A stretch of 64,000 nt of DNA from CAVXHQ01 sp963789535 (GTDB taxonomy: Bacteria; Pseudomonadota; Alphaproteobacteria; Rhodobacterales; Rhodobacteraceae): positions 1,922,001 to 1,986,000 of the forward strand of contig CAWBKU010000005.1 in assembly GCA_963789535.1 (NCBI GenBank), given 5' to 3'. The notes beneath the pieces were generated by a model. The model worked only from the letters and a program-made list of their open reading frames with translations, ran no database searches and had not been told where the DNA came from. Below, in pieces: positions 1 through 7,966 of the stretch; positions within the stretch are counted from its first letter, which is position 1; each line of letters begins with the position of its first letter. A program made the position numbers and the translations under genes.

Positions 1-690
1 GGTTTCACGCTCGGCAACGACCTGCTGATCGTGACCGGCGCGCTGGTGGGCTCTTCGGGCGCGATCCTGTCCTACATCATGTGCAAGGCGATGAACCGCA
101 GCTTCGTCAGCGTCATCCTCGGAGGGTTCGGCGGCACCGTGGGACCAGCAATGGAGATCGACGGCGAGCAGATCGCCATCGACGCCGACGGCGTGGCAGC
201 CGCGCTGAACGAGGCCGACAGCGTCATCATCATCCCGGGCTACGGCATGGCCGTCGCCCAGGCGCAGCAATCGGTCAGCGAACTGGTGCGCAAGCTGCGC
301 GCGGCGGGCAAGACGGTGCGGTTCGCGATCCACCCCGTCGCGGGGCGCCTGCCGGGGCATATGAACGTCCTGCTGGCCGAGGCGCGGGTGCCCTATGACA
401 TCGTGCTGGAAATGGACGAGATCAACGACGATTTCCCGACCACGGATGTCGCCATCGTCATCGGCAGCAACGACATCGTCAATCCGGCGGCGCAGGACGA
501 CCCGAATTCGCCCATCGCGGGGATGCCGGTCCTCGAGGTGTGGAAGGCCAAACAGGTGTTCGTGTCCAAGCGAGGGCAGGGAACCGGCTATTCCGGCATC
601 GAGAACCCGCTGTTCTTCAAGGAGAATACGCGGATGTTCTATGGCGATGCGAAGAAGTCGCTGGACGAGTTGCTGCCGAAGATCGCCTGA
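1..690 (+). CDS. pntB: NAD(P) transhydrogenase subunit beta, C-terminal part (5' end outside window)
   Basis: The open frame runs in from the window edge, and 229 residues are visible. PntB is the membrane subunit of the proton-translocating transhydrogenase, which reduces NADP+ with NADH at the expense of the proton gradient. What is seen is the end of the membrane domain and the whole cytoplasmic NADP(H)-binding domain III. It shows the nucleotide-binding motif GYGMAVAQAQ (about residues 80-89), a conserved VVIGSNDIVNPAA-like segment, and the ending KRGQGTGYSGIENPLFF, typical of the family. An intrinsic terminator follows about 40 nt downstream, so this is the last gene of its operon; pntA is presumably upstream. 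Confidence 0.95.
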   Translation, partial: GFTLGNDLLIVTGALVGSSGAILSYIMCKAMNRSFVSVILGGFGGTVGPAMEIDGEQIAIDADGVAAALNEADSVIIIPGYGMAVAQAQQSVSELVRKLRAAGKTVRFAIHPVAGRLPGHMNVLLAEARVPYDIVLEMDEINDDFPTTDVAIVIGSNDIVNPAAQDDPNSPIAGMPVLEVWKAKQVFVSKRGQGTGYSGIENPLFFKENTRMFYGDAKKSLDELLPKIA

Positions 691-731
691 GCGGGCGTTC
701 GGGCCGCAGGCTCTCACCATCGTTGCGGTGC

Positions 732-755
732 CGGAAACGCATCGGTTCCGTTTTT
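732..755 (+). terminator. Intrinsic terminator after pntB
   Basis: CGGAA (732-736) pairs with TTCCG (746-750). The stem continues past one mismatch with two more pairs around a CAT loop, and five T residues follow directly (751-755). This is the classic rho-independent layout and ends the pnt transcript before the lipoprotein gene. Confidence 0.7.
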
Positions 756-757
756 CG

Positions 758-775
758 TGAAAGATTTATCTTTCA
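758..775. promoter_or_regulatory. Inverted repeat TGAAAGA-TTTA-TCTTTCA upstream of lipoprotein gene
   Basis: A perfect 7-bp inverted repeat with a 4-nt spacer lies 55 nt before the start codon at 831, in a short AT-rich patch. It could be an operator or part of the promoter of the downstream gene. No regulator can be assigned from the sequence. Confidence 0.35.
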
Positions 776-830
776 TCTTTCAGGAGCTTGGCGCAAGGAT
801 CGGGACGAAACCCCTCTCCCGGAGATTGCG

Positions 831-1508
831 ATGATACCGACCCGCCGCGCCCTGCTCGCGCTGTCCACTCTTGGCGTTCTGGCGGCCTGCGGCGGCGGTG
901 GGGGCGGCAGCGGCCCGGACCCGGTCGACGCCTTCATCGACAGGGCAACCGACGCAGAGGCGCTGTTCGTGGGCTATGAGAACACGGCCCAGACGGCGGG
1001 CGCGAGCATGCCGACGAGCGGTTTCGCCACCTTCACGGGCACCGCGGGCATGATCATCGACCCGGTCGAGGCGACCGAGGCCGACGATATCGCGATGCTC
1101 GGCGACCTGACGTTGCGGGCCGATTTCGCGGGGACCGGTCGCGTGACCGGCACCATCGACAACATCACCGCCGCGCGCGGGCCCGACGAGGCCCGGGCGG
1201 AGGTCTTCGGTGTGAGCGGCGCCCTGACCATCGGCGGCGGCGGGCCGGATGGCAGCGTCATCGGCGATCCGGACGACAACCTTGCCCGCAACGAGTGGCG
1301 CGCGCGCTATGCCGGCACCCTGGGCCTGCCGGAGGGCGCCTACGCCATCGACGGGCAGCTCGAGGGTGCTTTCCTCGGCAACCGGGTGAACAACCCCAAC
1401 ACGACGCTGCCGATGCGCGCCATCGTCGGCGTCGGCTCGGATACCGACGTCGCGACGTTCCGGGGCTCGGAACTGCCCTTCTCGATCGGGATCCTCGGAG
1501 AGAACTGA
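831..1508 (+). CDS. Putative outer-membrane lipoprotein, transferrin-binding-protein-like beta-barrel
   Basis: The 225-residue protein has a lipoprotein signal: basic MIPTRR, a hydrophobic stretch, then the lipobox LAAC with Cys20 as the predicted lipidated residue, followed by a flexible Gly-rich linker. The rest is rich in Gly, Thr and short alternating beta-strand-like segments (for example FAGTGRVTGTIDNI), which suggests a small beta-barrel like the TbpB barrel domain. That family assignment is inference. The start at 831 is chosen because GGAGA lies 5 nt upstream; a longer in-frame extension to 540 overlaps pntB and is not protein-like. It is a single-gene unit between the pntB terminator and a convergent gene. 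Confidence 0.75.
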   Translation: MIPTRRALLALSTLGVLAACGGGGGGSGPDPVDAFIDRATDAEALFVGYENTAQTAGASMPTSGFATFTGTAGMIIDPVEATEADDIAMLGDLTLRADFAGTGRVTGTIDNITAARGPDEARAEVFGVSGALTIGGGGPDGSVIGDPDDNLARNEWRARYAGTLGLPEGAYAIDGQLEGAFLGNRVNNPNTTLPMRAIVGVGSDTDVATFRGSELPFSIGILGEN

Positions 1509-1514
1509 TGCCCG

Positions 1515-2075
1515 TCAGGCGGGTCGCGGTATAGCATCGTCGCGCCAGTCGCCCGGCGCGATCCCGTCGACGCCCCAGTCGCCAATCCGCCAGCGCACGA
1601 GGCGCAGCGTCGGAAACCCGATGGCGGCGGTCATCCGGCGGACCTGACGGTTGCGGCCCTCGCGCAGGGTGATCTCGATCCAGCTATCGGGGATCGCGCG
1701 CCGCACCCGGATCGGCGGATCGCGGGGCCAGAGGGCAGGCGGGGCGACGAGGCGCACCTGCGCGGGCAGGGTGGTCCCGTCGGTCAACGTCAGCCCCTGC
1801 CGCAGCGGCGCGAGATCGGCGTCGTCCGGCGCGCCCTCTACCTGCACCAGATAGGTCTTTGCCATCTTGTGCGCCGGATCGGCGATCCGGGCCTGTAGCG
1901 CGCCATCGTCGGTCAGGATCAGCAGGCCCTCGCTGTCGCGGTCGAGGCGTCCGGCGGGATAGACGCCCGGCGCGTCGACATGGGCCGAGAGCGTCGGGCG
2001 CGGCGAGGGGCTCCGCGCATCGGTGAACTGCGACAGGACGCCGTAGGGCTTGTTGAAGAGGATGATGCGGGCCAT
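1515..2075 (-). CDS. rluE: RluE-like 23S rRNA pseudouridine synthase
   Basis: This 186-residue protein belongs to the RsuA/RluB/E/F pseudouridine synthases, which isomerise uridine in rRNA. It opens with the family phrase FNKPYGVLSQFT and carries the catalytic motif GRLDRDSEGLL with Asp45 as the expected nucleophile. It ends with GRNRQVRRM, the conserved RNA-binding motif. It lacks an N-terminal S4 domain, which fits RluE rather than RsuA or RluB. The start at 2075 gives a protein beginning directly at this fold; the frame stays open a further 78 codons upstream, but that stretch is low-complexity and overlaps a dispersed repeat. It converges on the upstream lipoprotein gene with a 6-nt gap. 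Confidence 0.88.
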   Translation of the reverse strand: MARIILFNKPYGVLSQFTDARSPSPRPTLSAHVDAPGVYPAGRLDRDSEGLLILTDDGALQARIADPAHKMAKTYLVQVEGAPDDADLAPLRQGLTLTDGTTLPAQVRLVAPPALWPRDPPIRVRRAIPDSWIEITLREGRNRQVRRMTAAIGFPTLRLVRWRIGDWGVDGIAPGDWRDDAIPRPA

Positions 2076-2162
2076 CGGGGCGGCGTAGCGCACGGCGGAC
2101 GGTGCGCCAAGAGGTGACGGGGAGGGGGGCCTTCTGCCCCCCGCGCTGCGCGCCCCCCGGAG

Positions 2163-2183
2163 AGTTGTTGCGGCAACGTGAAT
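2163..2183 (+). repeat. Dispersed intergenic element, copy 1 (core only)
   Basis: The 21-nt core containing GTTG-CGG-CAAC is also found at 14722-14742 and, inverted, at 60644-60664. Here the left flank differs (a GC-rich tract ending ccccccgg) from the other two copies. The rest of the gap 2076-2321 holds AT-rich sequence around 2210-2260 that may contain the ornithine decarboxylase promoter; no further gene is seen in it. Confidence 0.75.
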
Positions 2184-2321
2184 CGGCGGCGGCGTGGCAG
2201 AACGGCGATCGTTCGAAAAAATCTTGTCCGGCAATGATTTCTTCTTGATCTGACAAGGTTCTTGCCCCACTTCCACGCCCATAGACGCCAACGCACGCGC
2301 CTCTGGCACAGCAGTCCACGA

Positions 2322-2402
2322 TACGTGTTCACGTAGCGACGGTAACGTCTCCCTTGGAACTGAGCGGTCTCGGACTATGTCCTACGGCCGGGTCTACTGG
2401 AG
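2322..2402 (+). ncRNA. Candidate speF-type leader RNA of ornithine decarboxylase
   Basis: The last 80 nt before the decarboxylase gene can fold into a chain of short helices: TACGT/ACGTA (2322-2335), GACG-GTAA-CGTC with a GNRA-type loop (2338-2349), and GGAC-TAT-GTCC (2372-2382) nested inside GGTC/GGCC (2366-2369 with 2386-2389). CTCC (2349-2352) is complementary to GGAG (2399-2402), the Shine-Dalgarno of the gene, so a masked-ribosome-site switch is possible. Alphaproteobacterial ornithine decarboxylase genes are known to carry the speF leader motif, and the position fits. Identity with that Rfam family is inference; I could not run a covariance search. Confidence 0.55.
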
Positions 2403-2408
2403 ATGAGA

Positions 2409-3578
2409 ATGACTGTTCACTTCGCCGGCGCGGCAGCGTCGCCCCTTCCCGTCTCTTCGCGCCTCGACGATTATGTCGCGTCCCGCGCGTTCGAGCGTCC
2501 GACGCTTGTGGTCGACGTCGACCGGGTCGCGGCGCAATACGACGCGCTGAAGGCCGGGCTGGGCCGGGCCACGATCCACTACGCCGTCAAGGCGAACCCG
2601 GCCGAGGCGATCATCTCGCGGCTCGTCGCCCTCGGGTCGCATTTCGACGCCGCCTCGCGCGGCGAGATCGAGCTGTGTCTGGCGCAGGGGGCCGCCGCCG
2701 AGGACATCTCGTTCGGCAACACCATCAAGCGGACCCGCGATATTTCCTGGGCCGCCGCTCAGGGGATCACGCTGTTTTCGGCGGACGCCGAGGAAGAGCT
2801 GGAGAAGATCGCCGAACACGCGCCGGGATCGAAGGTCTACATCCGCCTCATCGTCGAGGTGAGCCAGGCCGACTGGCCGCTGACGCGCAAGTTCGGCTGC
2901 GACCGCGACACCGCGCTGCGCCTGCTCGGCTATGCGACCGAACTCGGTCTCGATCCGGTCGGGTTCTCGTTCCACGTAGGATCGCAGACCCGGCGCGCCG
3001 AGATGTGGGCGCCCTCGCTCGATGCGCTGAGCACGATCTGGCACGACGCGCGCGACGCGGGTTATGATTTGACCCTCCTGAACATCGGCGGCGGGTTCCC
3101 GGCGTTCTATGGCGAGGCGATCCAGGCGCCGACCGATTATGCCGCCGCGGTGATGGAGTTGATCCTCGAGCGGTTCGGCGATGTGCCGCAGATCATGGCC
3201 GAGCCGGGCCGTGGCCTCGTCGCCGAGGCCGGCGTCATCGTCTCCGAGGTGATGCTGGTGTCGCGCAAGTCCGACCGCGACATGCACCGCTGGGTCTACC
3301 TCGACATCGGCCGCTTTTCGGGGCTGGCCGAGACCGAGGGCGAGGCGATCCGCTATCAGTTCGACACACCGCGCGACGACGATCCGATGGGGCCCTGCAT
3401 CATGGCCGGTCCGTCCTGCGACAGCGCCGACGTCCTCTATGAAAAGCGGCCCGTGCAACTGCCGCTGACCCTGAAATCCGGGGACCGGGTGCTGATCCGC
3501 AATACCGGGGCCTATACGTCGACCTATTCGTCGGTCTGCTTCAACGGCTTTCCGCCGCTGGACGTCGTCACCATCTGA
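2409..3578 (+). CDS. speF: Ornithine decarboxylase, PLP fold type III
   Basis: The 389-residue enzyme decarboxylates ornithine to putrescine in polyamine synthesis. It is the eukaryote-like (alanine racemase fold) type. Lys61 in IHYAVKAN is the expected PLP lysine; NIGGGFP and EPGRGLVAEAG are the phosphate- and cofactor-binding loops. CDSADV, with Cys337, matches the catalytic Cys-Asp pair of ornithine decarboxylases and argues against diaminopimelate decarboxylase. The start is set at 2409: GGAG at 2399-2402 abuts an ATG at 2403 but lies 6 nt from the ATG at 2409. A structured leader precedes it and an intrinsic terminator follows, so it is a single-gene unit. Lysine as an additional substrate cannot be excluded. 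Confidence 0.93.
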   Translation: MTVHFAGAAASPLPVSSRLDDYVASRAFERPTLVVDVDRVAAQYDALKAGLGRATIHYAVKANPAEAIISRLVALGSHFDAASRGEIELCLAQGAAAEDISFGNTIKRTRDISWAAAQGITLFSADAEEELEKIAEHAPGSKVYIRLIVEVSQADWPLTRKFGCDRDTALRLLGYATELGLDPVGFSFHVGSQTRRAEMWAPSLDALSTIWHDARDAGYDLTLLNIGGGFPAFYGEAIQAPTDYAAAVMELILERFGDVPQIMAEPGRGLVAEAGVIVSEVMLVSRKSDRDMHRWVYLDIGRFSGLAETEGEAIRYQFDTPRDDDPMGPCIMAGPSCDSADVLYEKRPVQLPLTLKSGDRVLIRNTGAYTSTYSSVCFNGFPPLDVVTI

Positions 3579-3602
3579 TGCCTGCAAAGCAGGCATCCGG
3601 GC

Positions 3603-3638
3603 ACGGCCCCCGTGGGAAACCCCGGGGGCCGTTCCTTT
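3603..3638 (+). terminator. Intrinsic terminator after ornithine decarboxylase
   Basis: ACGGCCCCC (3603-3611) pairs perfectly with GGGGGCCGT (3624-3632) and is followed by the T-rich run ttccttt. It begins 24 nt after the stop codon, so readthrough into the DUF3422 gene should be limited. Confidence 0.85.
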
Positions 3639-3698
3639 GCCGCTTTACGGGCCATGGGCGGGCGCTACTGTCTGGCAAACCCCGGGCGAGGCGCGACG

Positions 3699-4979
3699 AT
3701 GGACCAGATCACCGACCACCCGCTGCGCTACGAACTCGCCAACGAGTTGCACGCGCGGCCCTTTCCGACCGTCAAGGCACCCAGCCGGGCGGCCTACCTC
3801 GCGCTCAAACCCGCCGAGAACGCCGCCGGACGCGACCGCGACGCCGAGCGGGCGCATCTTCTGGCGCTCCTCGACCGGTTCGGCGCCAAGCATCCGGCAC
3901 CGGGGGCCACGCATTATTTCGGCGAGATCGGCCAGCATCACCTGAAGTGGGAGAGCCATACTGAATTCGTCACCTATACGATCTTCGGCGACGGCATCGC
4001 CGACCAGCCGTTCGACGCGCGCACCTTTGCGATCTTTCCGGGCGACTGGCTGGCGCAGGCACCGGGCGTACGGATCACCTCGGCGCTGGTGCGGATCGAG
4101 GTGGCGGAGACCGACGCGGGGCTGGCCGACAAGCTGCACCGGTGGTTCGTCGGCGAGAGCCTGGCGGTGAGTTCGGTCCTCGACGATCAACTGGTGATCG
4201 CGGGCGATTTCCGCATCGACACCGGCGGACACATGCGGTTCGCGGTCTTTGCCCGGCCCGAAACCGGTGCGCGGCGCACCGGCCGTGTGGTGCAGCGGCT
4301 GTGCGAGATCGAGACCTACAAGGCGATGGCGATGCTGGGCCTCGCGCGGGCGCGCACGCTGGGGCCCCTGATGGGCGCGCTCGATACCAAACTAGCTGGC
4401 CTCGTCGCCACGATGGGTGAGACCGCGTCGGAGCCTGCGGTGACGTTGCAGGGCCTGCTCGAGGTCTCGGCGGAAGTCGAGAAGCTGGTGATGCAGAGCG
4501 CGTTCCGGTTCGGTGCCACGGGTGCCTACGAGACCATCGTGAACCAGCGGATCGCGGTCCTTCGCGAGGTGCGGTTCGAGGGGCGGCAGACGTTCAACGA
4601 ATTCATGACGCGGCGGTTCGATCCGGCGATGCGGACGGTTCGCTCGACCGCAGGGCGGCTTGACGCGATGGCCGTGCGCGCGACGCGCGCCGCCGAGCTG
4701 TTGCGCACGCGCGTCGACGTCGACCGCTCAGCACAGAATCAGGCGCTGCTCGAATCGATGGACAGGCGCGCGGATCTGCAGTTGCGGCTGCAGCGCACCG
4801 TCGAGGGGCTTTCGGTGGTCGCGATCAGCTATTATGCCGTCAACCTTGCGCTTTACGTCTTGGCACCGCTCGAAGAGACAATGGGGGTCGGAAAACCGGC
4901 ATTGGGCGCCCTCGCGACACCGATTGTCATTGGATTGGTCTGGATGATGGTGCGACGGGTCCGAAGTCACATCCGATAA
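3699..4979 (+). CDS. DUF3422 family membrane-anchored protein
   Basis: The 426-residue protein is recognised as DUF3422 by its N-terminus (HPLRYELANELHARPFP) and the segment THYFGEIGQHHLKWESHTEF. The long middle part is soluble and helical. Two hydrophobic segments close the protein (roughly residues 375-395 and 402-418), ending in a basic MVRRVRSHIR tail, which suggests C-terminal anchoring in the inner membrane. No biochemical role is established for the family that I know of. The start at 3699 has GAGG 7 nt upstream; an extension to 3612 would run through the terminator of the preceding gene. It stands alone between two terminated units. Confidence 0.88.
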   Translation: MDQITDHPLRYELANELHARPFPTVKAPSRAAYLALKPAENAAGRDRDAERAHLLALLDRFGAKHPAPGATHYFGEIGQHHLKWESHTEFVTYTIFGDGIADQPFDARTFAIFPGDWLAQAPGVRITSALVRIEVAETDAGLADKLHRWFVGESLAVSSVLDDQLVIAGDFRIDTGGHMRFAVFARPETGARRTGRVVQRLCEIETYKAMAMLGLARARTLGPLMGALDTKLAGLVATMGETASEPAVTLQGLLEVSAEVEKLVMQSAFRFGATGAYETIVNQRIAVLREVRFEGRQTFNEFMTRRFDPAMRTVRSTAGRLDAMAVRATRAAELLRTRVDVDRSAQNQALLESMDRRADLQLRLQRTVEGLSVVAISYYAVNLALYVLAPLEETMGVGKPALGALATPIVIGLVWMMVRRVRSHIR

Positions 4980-5129
4980 CCACAATGTGTTAATTTTATG
5001 GCAATGAAACTTAACTGCTGTTAGAGCCGTTAAATAGGTAATGAAAGAAAGAACCGACGCCCCTCAGCCCTGCAGGACTTGATCCTGAGGCTTGATGGAA
5101 CGTTCGGATCATCAGATGAAAGAGTTCCC
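4980..5129 (+). promoter_or_regulatory. AT-rich upstream region of the VPLPA-CTERM gene
   Basis: About 4985-5060 is markedly AT-richer than its surroundings. It holds three spaced half-sites: GTTAA (4989-4993), TTAAC (5011-5015) and GTTAA (5029-5033). A 6-bp inverted repeat CCTCAG/CTGAGG (5062-5067 with 5085-5090) lies in what would be the leader. A regulated promoter is likely; I could not place convincing -35/-10 boxes. Confidence 0.4.
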
Positions 5130-5876
5130 GTGTATACGAAACTATTAACCTTTGGACTGTTGAGCGCCCTGCCGCTTGCGGCTCATGCGGTGACATTCAA
5201 TGTCCAGCCTCTCGATCCCGTCGCCTATGCAGCGTCGTTCGGGGAGGACGCGCTGGCGACCGAGGCATTCGAGACCATCGGCACCGCCGGCGGTCCGCGC
5301 GAGGTTCCCGGCTTGCTGGCGACCTCGGTTGGCACGTTCACTACCCTAGGTGGGACCGGATCGGGCGGCACCGTGCAGCAGTTACCCGGCAACACCGGCA
5401 CGTCTCTCGCCCTCCGCAACGGCAATGTTTTCGGCCGAACCGACCCGACGTCGCCGGGCAACTACTTTCTCGACAGCAACGACACCCGTGGTATCGTGTG
5501 GAACGTCGGCCTGGCCGGCGGTGCGATGTTCGACCGGTTGCGTTTCACGGTGACGGACGCAAGCGACGTCGGCGGCTTCATGCGCATGAGTCTGGGCAGC
5601 GATGGCTACGAGACGCGCACGGGCAAACGGCTCTCCAACGGCAACGCCCTGGAGGTCGAGGTGCTCTTCGACAAGCTCGTTTCGAGCGCGACGATCAACT
5701 TCGCCAACTACACCCAATCCGGCGGATCAATTTTTTTCGCCAACGACGGCTTCTCGATCGACCAAATCCAGGCCTTCGGTCCGAGTCCGGTTCCGCTGCC
5801 GGCCGCAGGTGTGCTTCTGTCGCTGGCGTTGGTCAGCGCCGCTGCGGTCGGCCTGCGTCGAAAGAAGGCCGCCTGA
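5130..5876 (+). CDS. VPLPA-CTERM exported protein
   Basis: The 248-residue protein starts at a GTG and opens with a Sec signal peptide (YTKLLTFGLLSALPLAAHA) cleaved after AHA. It ends with the tripartite exosortase sorting signal: VPLPA, a hydrophobic helix, then LRRKK. VPLPA-CTERM proteins are, by family knowledge, processed by a dedicated exosortase (XrtD type) and sent to the cell surface or matrix. The body is beta-rich with many Gly, Thr and Asn and no catalytic motif. The GTG at 5130 is preferred over an upstream ATG at 5079 because the signal peptide begins there. No exosortase gene lies in this window, so the processing enzyme must be elsewhere. Confidence 0.82.
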   Translation: MYTKLLTFGLLSALPLAAHAVTFNVQPLDPVAYAASFGEDALATEAFETIGTAGGPREVPGLLATSVGTFTTLGGTGSGGTVQQLPGNTGTSLALRNGNVFGRTDPTSPGNYFLDSNDTRGIVWNVGLAGGAMFDRLRFTVTDASDVGGFMRMSLGSDGYETRTGKRLSNGNALEVEVLFDKLVSSATINFANYTQSGGSIFFANDGFSIDQIQAFGPSPVPLPAAGVLLSLALVSAAAVGLRRKKAA

Positions 5877-5911
5877 GACCGGTCGGTCCCCGTCAGACCA
5901 CCTATCTAGAT

Positions 5912-5941
5912 CAATAGGCGCGGCGAAAGCTGCGCTTATTG
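5912..5941. terminator. Terminator-like hairpin between convergent genes
   Basis: A 13-bp stem (two G-T pairs) closed by a GAAA loop spans 5912-5941 and overlaps the stop codon of the ABC permease gene. There is no clear U-tract on either side, so it may act as a bidirectional barrier or RNA 3' end stabiliser rather than a textbook terminator. Confidence 0.55.
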
Positions 5942-6910
5942 ACCCCGGATCCGCGGATCGAGCGCATCGCGCAGACCGTCGCCGATGTAATTGACCGCCA
6001 GCACGGTCAGCGAGATGCACAGCCCGGGCCAGATCACCCGTTCCGGGAACGAGGTCATCCGGTCCGAACTGTCGAACAGGATCTTGCCCCAGGTGGGAAA
6101 ATCGGACGGAAATCCGAGGCCGAGGAACGACAGCGAGCTTTCGGTGATGATCGCCGCCGCAAGGCCGAGCGTCGCCGAGACCATGATCGGCGAGAGCACG
6201 TTGGGCAGGATGTGGCGCCGGATCATCCGCCGCGACGGCGTGCCGATCGAGCGGGCCGCCAGCACGAACTCGCGTTCCTTCAACGCCAGCACGTCGCCGC
6301 GCACGATCCGCGCGGTCTGCATCCACGAGGTCGCGCCGATGGCCACGACGATCAGGATGAAGATGCCGTTCTCGGGGCCGAAGGCGCTGCGCAGCGCGTC
6401 GCGGAACAGCAGCATCATCACCAGAAGGAGTGGCAGGAGCGGCAGCGACAGCACCAGATCGGTGAACCGCATCAACAGGCCGTCGACACTCCGGAAGTAG
6501 CCCGCGACGACGCCGATCACCGTGCCGATCAGGATCGACAGCAGCATCGCCGTCCAGCCCACGGCAAGCGACACCTGCCCGCCCGCCATCAGGTTCGCCA
6601 TGATGTCGCGCCCGAGGTTGTCCGAGCCGAGCGGATGGTCCCACGACACCTTCGCGGCACTGTCCCACAGGGTTGTATAGATCGGACGGTGATCCTTGTT
6701 GCGCGGGTCGAGGGTGCCGGGATCGACGTCCCACAGGAGCGGACCTGCGAGCACGAAGAGGGTGATGAAGCCCAGGAAGAACAGGCCGATCAGCGCCCCC
6801 TTGTGGGTGCGGAACTGCGACCAGACGTCGCGCCACTGGCTGCGCACCTTCTCGGGTTTCAGCGCGCGCGTCTCGCGTTGCAGGGGGGCGTTGGTAAGCT
6901 GATCAGTCAT
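5936..6910 (-). CDS. Oligopeptide-type ABC transporter permease (DppC/OppC-like)
   Basis: The 324-residue inner-membrane protein is the second permease of a peptide-type importer. A soluble N-terminal arm of about 35 residues (ending RSQWRDVWSQFRTHKGA) precedes the first helix, as in OppC/DppC. The periplasmic loop contains HPLGSDNLGRDI, a hallmark of this subfamily. The ATPase-coupling EAA-type loop is seen at EFVLAARSIGTPSRRMI. The protein ends DALDPRIRGQ. It is the last gene of a five-gene minus-strand operon and overlaps the upstream permease gene by 8 nt. The substrate cannot be read from sequence. Confidence 0.92.
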   Translation of the reverse strand: MTDQLTNAPLQRETRALKPEKVRSQWRDVWSQFRTHKGALIGLFFLGFITLFVLAGPLLWDVDPGTLDPRNKDHRPIYTTLWDSAAKVSWDHPLGSDNLGRDIMANLMAGGQVSLAVGWTAMLLSILIGTVIGVVAGYFRSVDGLLMRFTDLVLSLPLLPLLLVMMLLFRDALRSAFGPENGIFILIVVAIGATSWMQTARIVRGDVLALKEREFVLAARSIGTPSRRMIRRHILPNVLSPIMVSATLGLAAAIITESSLSFLGLGFPSDFPTWGKILFDSSDRMTSFPERVIWPGLCISLTVLAVNYIGDGLRDALDPRIRGQ

Positions 6911-7922
6911 AGCGGATCCGGGGGTCCAGCAGGCCGTAGAGCACGTCGGCGATGAGGTTGAAGAGCACGATGAGCACCGCGAAGATGAAGGTGAGCGTCA
7001 TCACCATCGGGATGTCGGACCCCTGGATCGCGGTGATGAGGAGTTGGCCGAGGCCGTTCACCTTGAACACCTGTTCGGTGATGATCGCACCGCCGAAGAC
7101 CTGCGGCACGAGCAGCGCGATGACGGTGACGACCGGAATGAGCGAGTTGCGGATCACGTGTTTCAGGACCGTCGCCTCGCTCATCCCCTTGGCGCGCGCG
7201 GTGCGCACATAGTCCTGCCCGAGGTTGTCGAGCATCGAGGCGCGCATGTAGCGGCTGATCTGCGCAGCGGTGAACAGCGCCAGCACGAAGACCGGCATCG
7301 CCATCTGCCGCAATTGCTGAACGAAGCTGGCCCAGTCGTCGACGACCAGCGTTGTGTCGTAGATCGAGGGCAGCCAGAACACCGAATCCGTCGGCACGAT
7401 GGTCGAGAAGATCACGATGAGCAGGACGCCGGAAAAGAACGTCGGCACCGAAAAGCCGATCATCGAGACGAAGGTGCCGATCTGGTCGAAGATCGAATAT
7501 TGCCGGTAGGCCGAGATGATGCCGATCGGCAGGGCGATGGCGACGCCGAGCACGAACGAGCCGCCGACGACCCAGAGGGTCTGCGGCATCCGCTGCCAGA
7601 TGATGTCGAAGACCGGGCTGCGCGACTGGAAAGAGATCAGGCGTTGCGCGCCGTCGGCGAAATTCGTGCCGAAGCCGGCGTCGATCCAGTATTGCGGCTC
7701 GACGACGAAGAACTGCCAGAGCCAGAGGCCGAAGCGGGTCGGCAGCGGCTCGCCCAGCCCCAGCGCCTCGCGCATCCGGGCGCGGACTTCGGGGGGGATC
7801 GACAGCGGCATGTTGGCCAGCGGATCGCCCGGCGCGAGGTCGAGCAGCAGGAAGATCACCAGCGCGATGAAGATCAGCGTCGGCACGGCGAGGATCAGGC
7901 GGCGGATCGTGAAGGTGAGCAT
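6903..7922 (-). CDS. Oligopeptide-type ABC transporter permease (DppB/OppB-like)
   Basis: This 339-residue inner-membrane protein is the first permease of the importer. It begins with the family pattern RRLILAVPTLIFIALVIF, followed by LAPGDPL, which is diagnostic for DppB/OppB. The coupling loop is DYVRTARAKGMSEATVLKHVIRN (quoted in part), and the C-terminus NLIADVLYGLLDPRIRYD is typical. An insertion of about 40 residues after the first helix (FVVEPQYWIDAGFG) enlarges the first periplasmic loop. It is separated from the binding-protein gene by 156 nt of palindromic sequence and overlaps the next permease gene by 8 nt. Confidence 0.93.
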   Translation of the reverse strand: MLTFTIRRLILAVPTLIFIALVIFLLLDLAPGDPLANMPLSIPPEVRARMREALGLGEPLPTRFGLWLWQFFVVEPQYWIDAGFGTNFADGAQRLISFQSRSPVFDIIWQRMPQTLWVVGGSFVLGVAIALPIGIISAYRQYSIFDQIGTFVSMIGFSVPTFFSGVLLIVIFSTIVPTDSVFWLPSIYDTTLVVDDWASFVQQLRQMAMPVFVLALFTAAQISRYMRASMLDNLGQDYVRTARAKGMSEATVLKHVIRNSLIPVVTVIALLVPQVFGGAIITEQVFKVNGLGQLLITAIQGSDIPMVMTLTFIFAVLIVLFNLIADVLYGLLDPRIRYD

Positions 7923-7966
7923 GCCGGGCAGGGCCTCGCGGACGGGGGGGAAGATGGGGTCGGGAC

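Noticed and set aside
540..830. N-terminal extension of the lipoprotein frame back to 540
   Set aside because: It overlaps pntB out of frame and crosses the terminator; the lipoprotein signal and ribosome site fix the start at 831.
4985..5060. Sigma-54 type promoter (GG-N10-GC) upstream of the VPLPA-CTERM gene, by analogy with PEP-CTERM regulation
   Set aside because: TGGCA at about 4999 has no GC element at the required spacing.
5939..6955. 338-codon plus-strand ORF opposite the ABC permeases
   Set aside because: His/Arg/Glu-rich shadow of two conserved permease genes; no family similarity.
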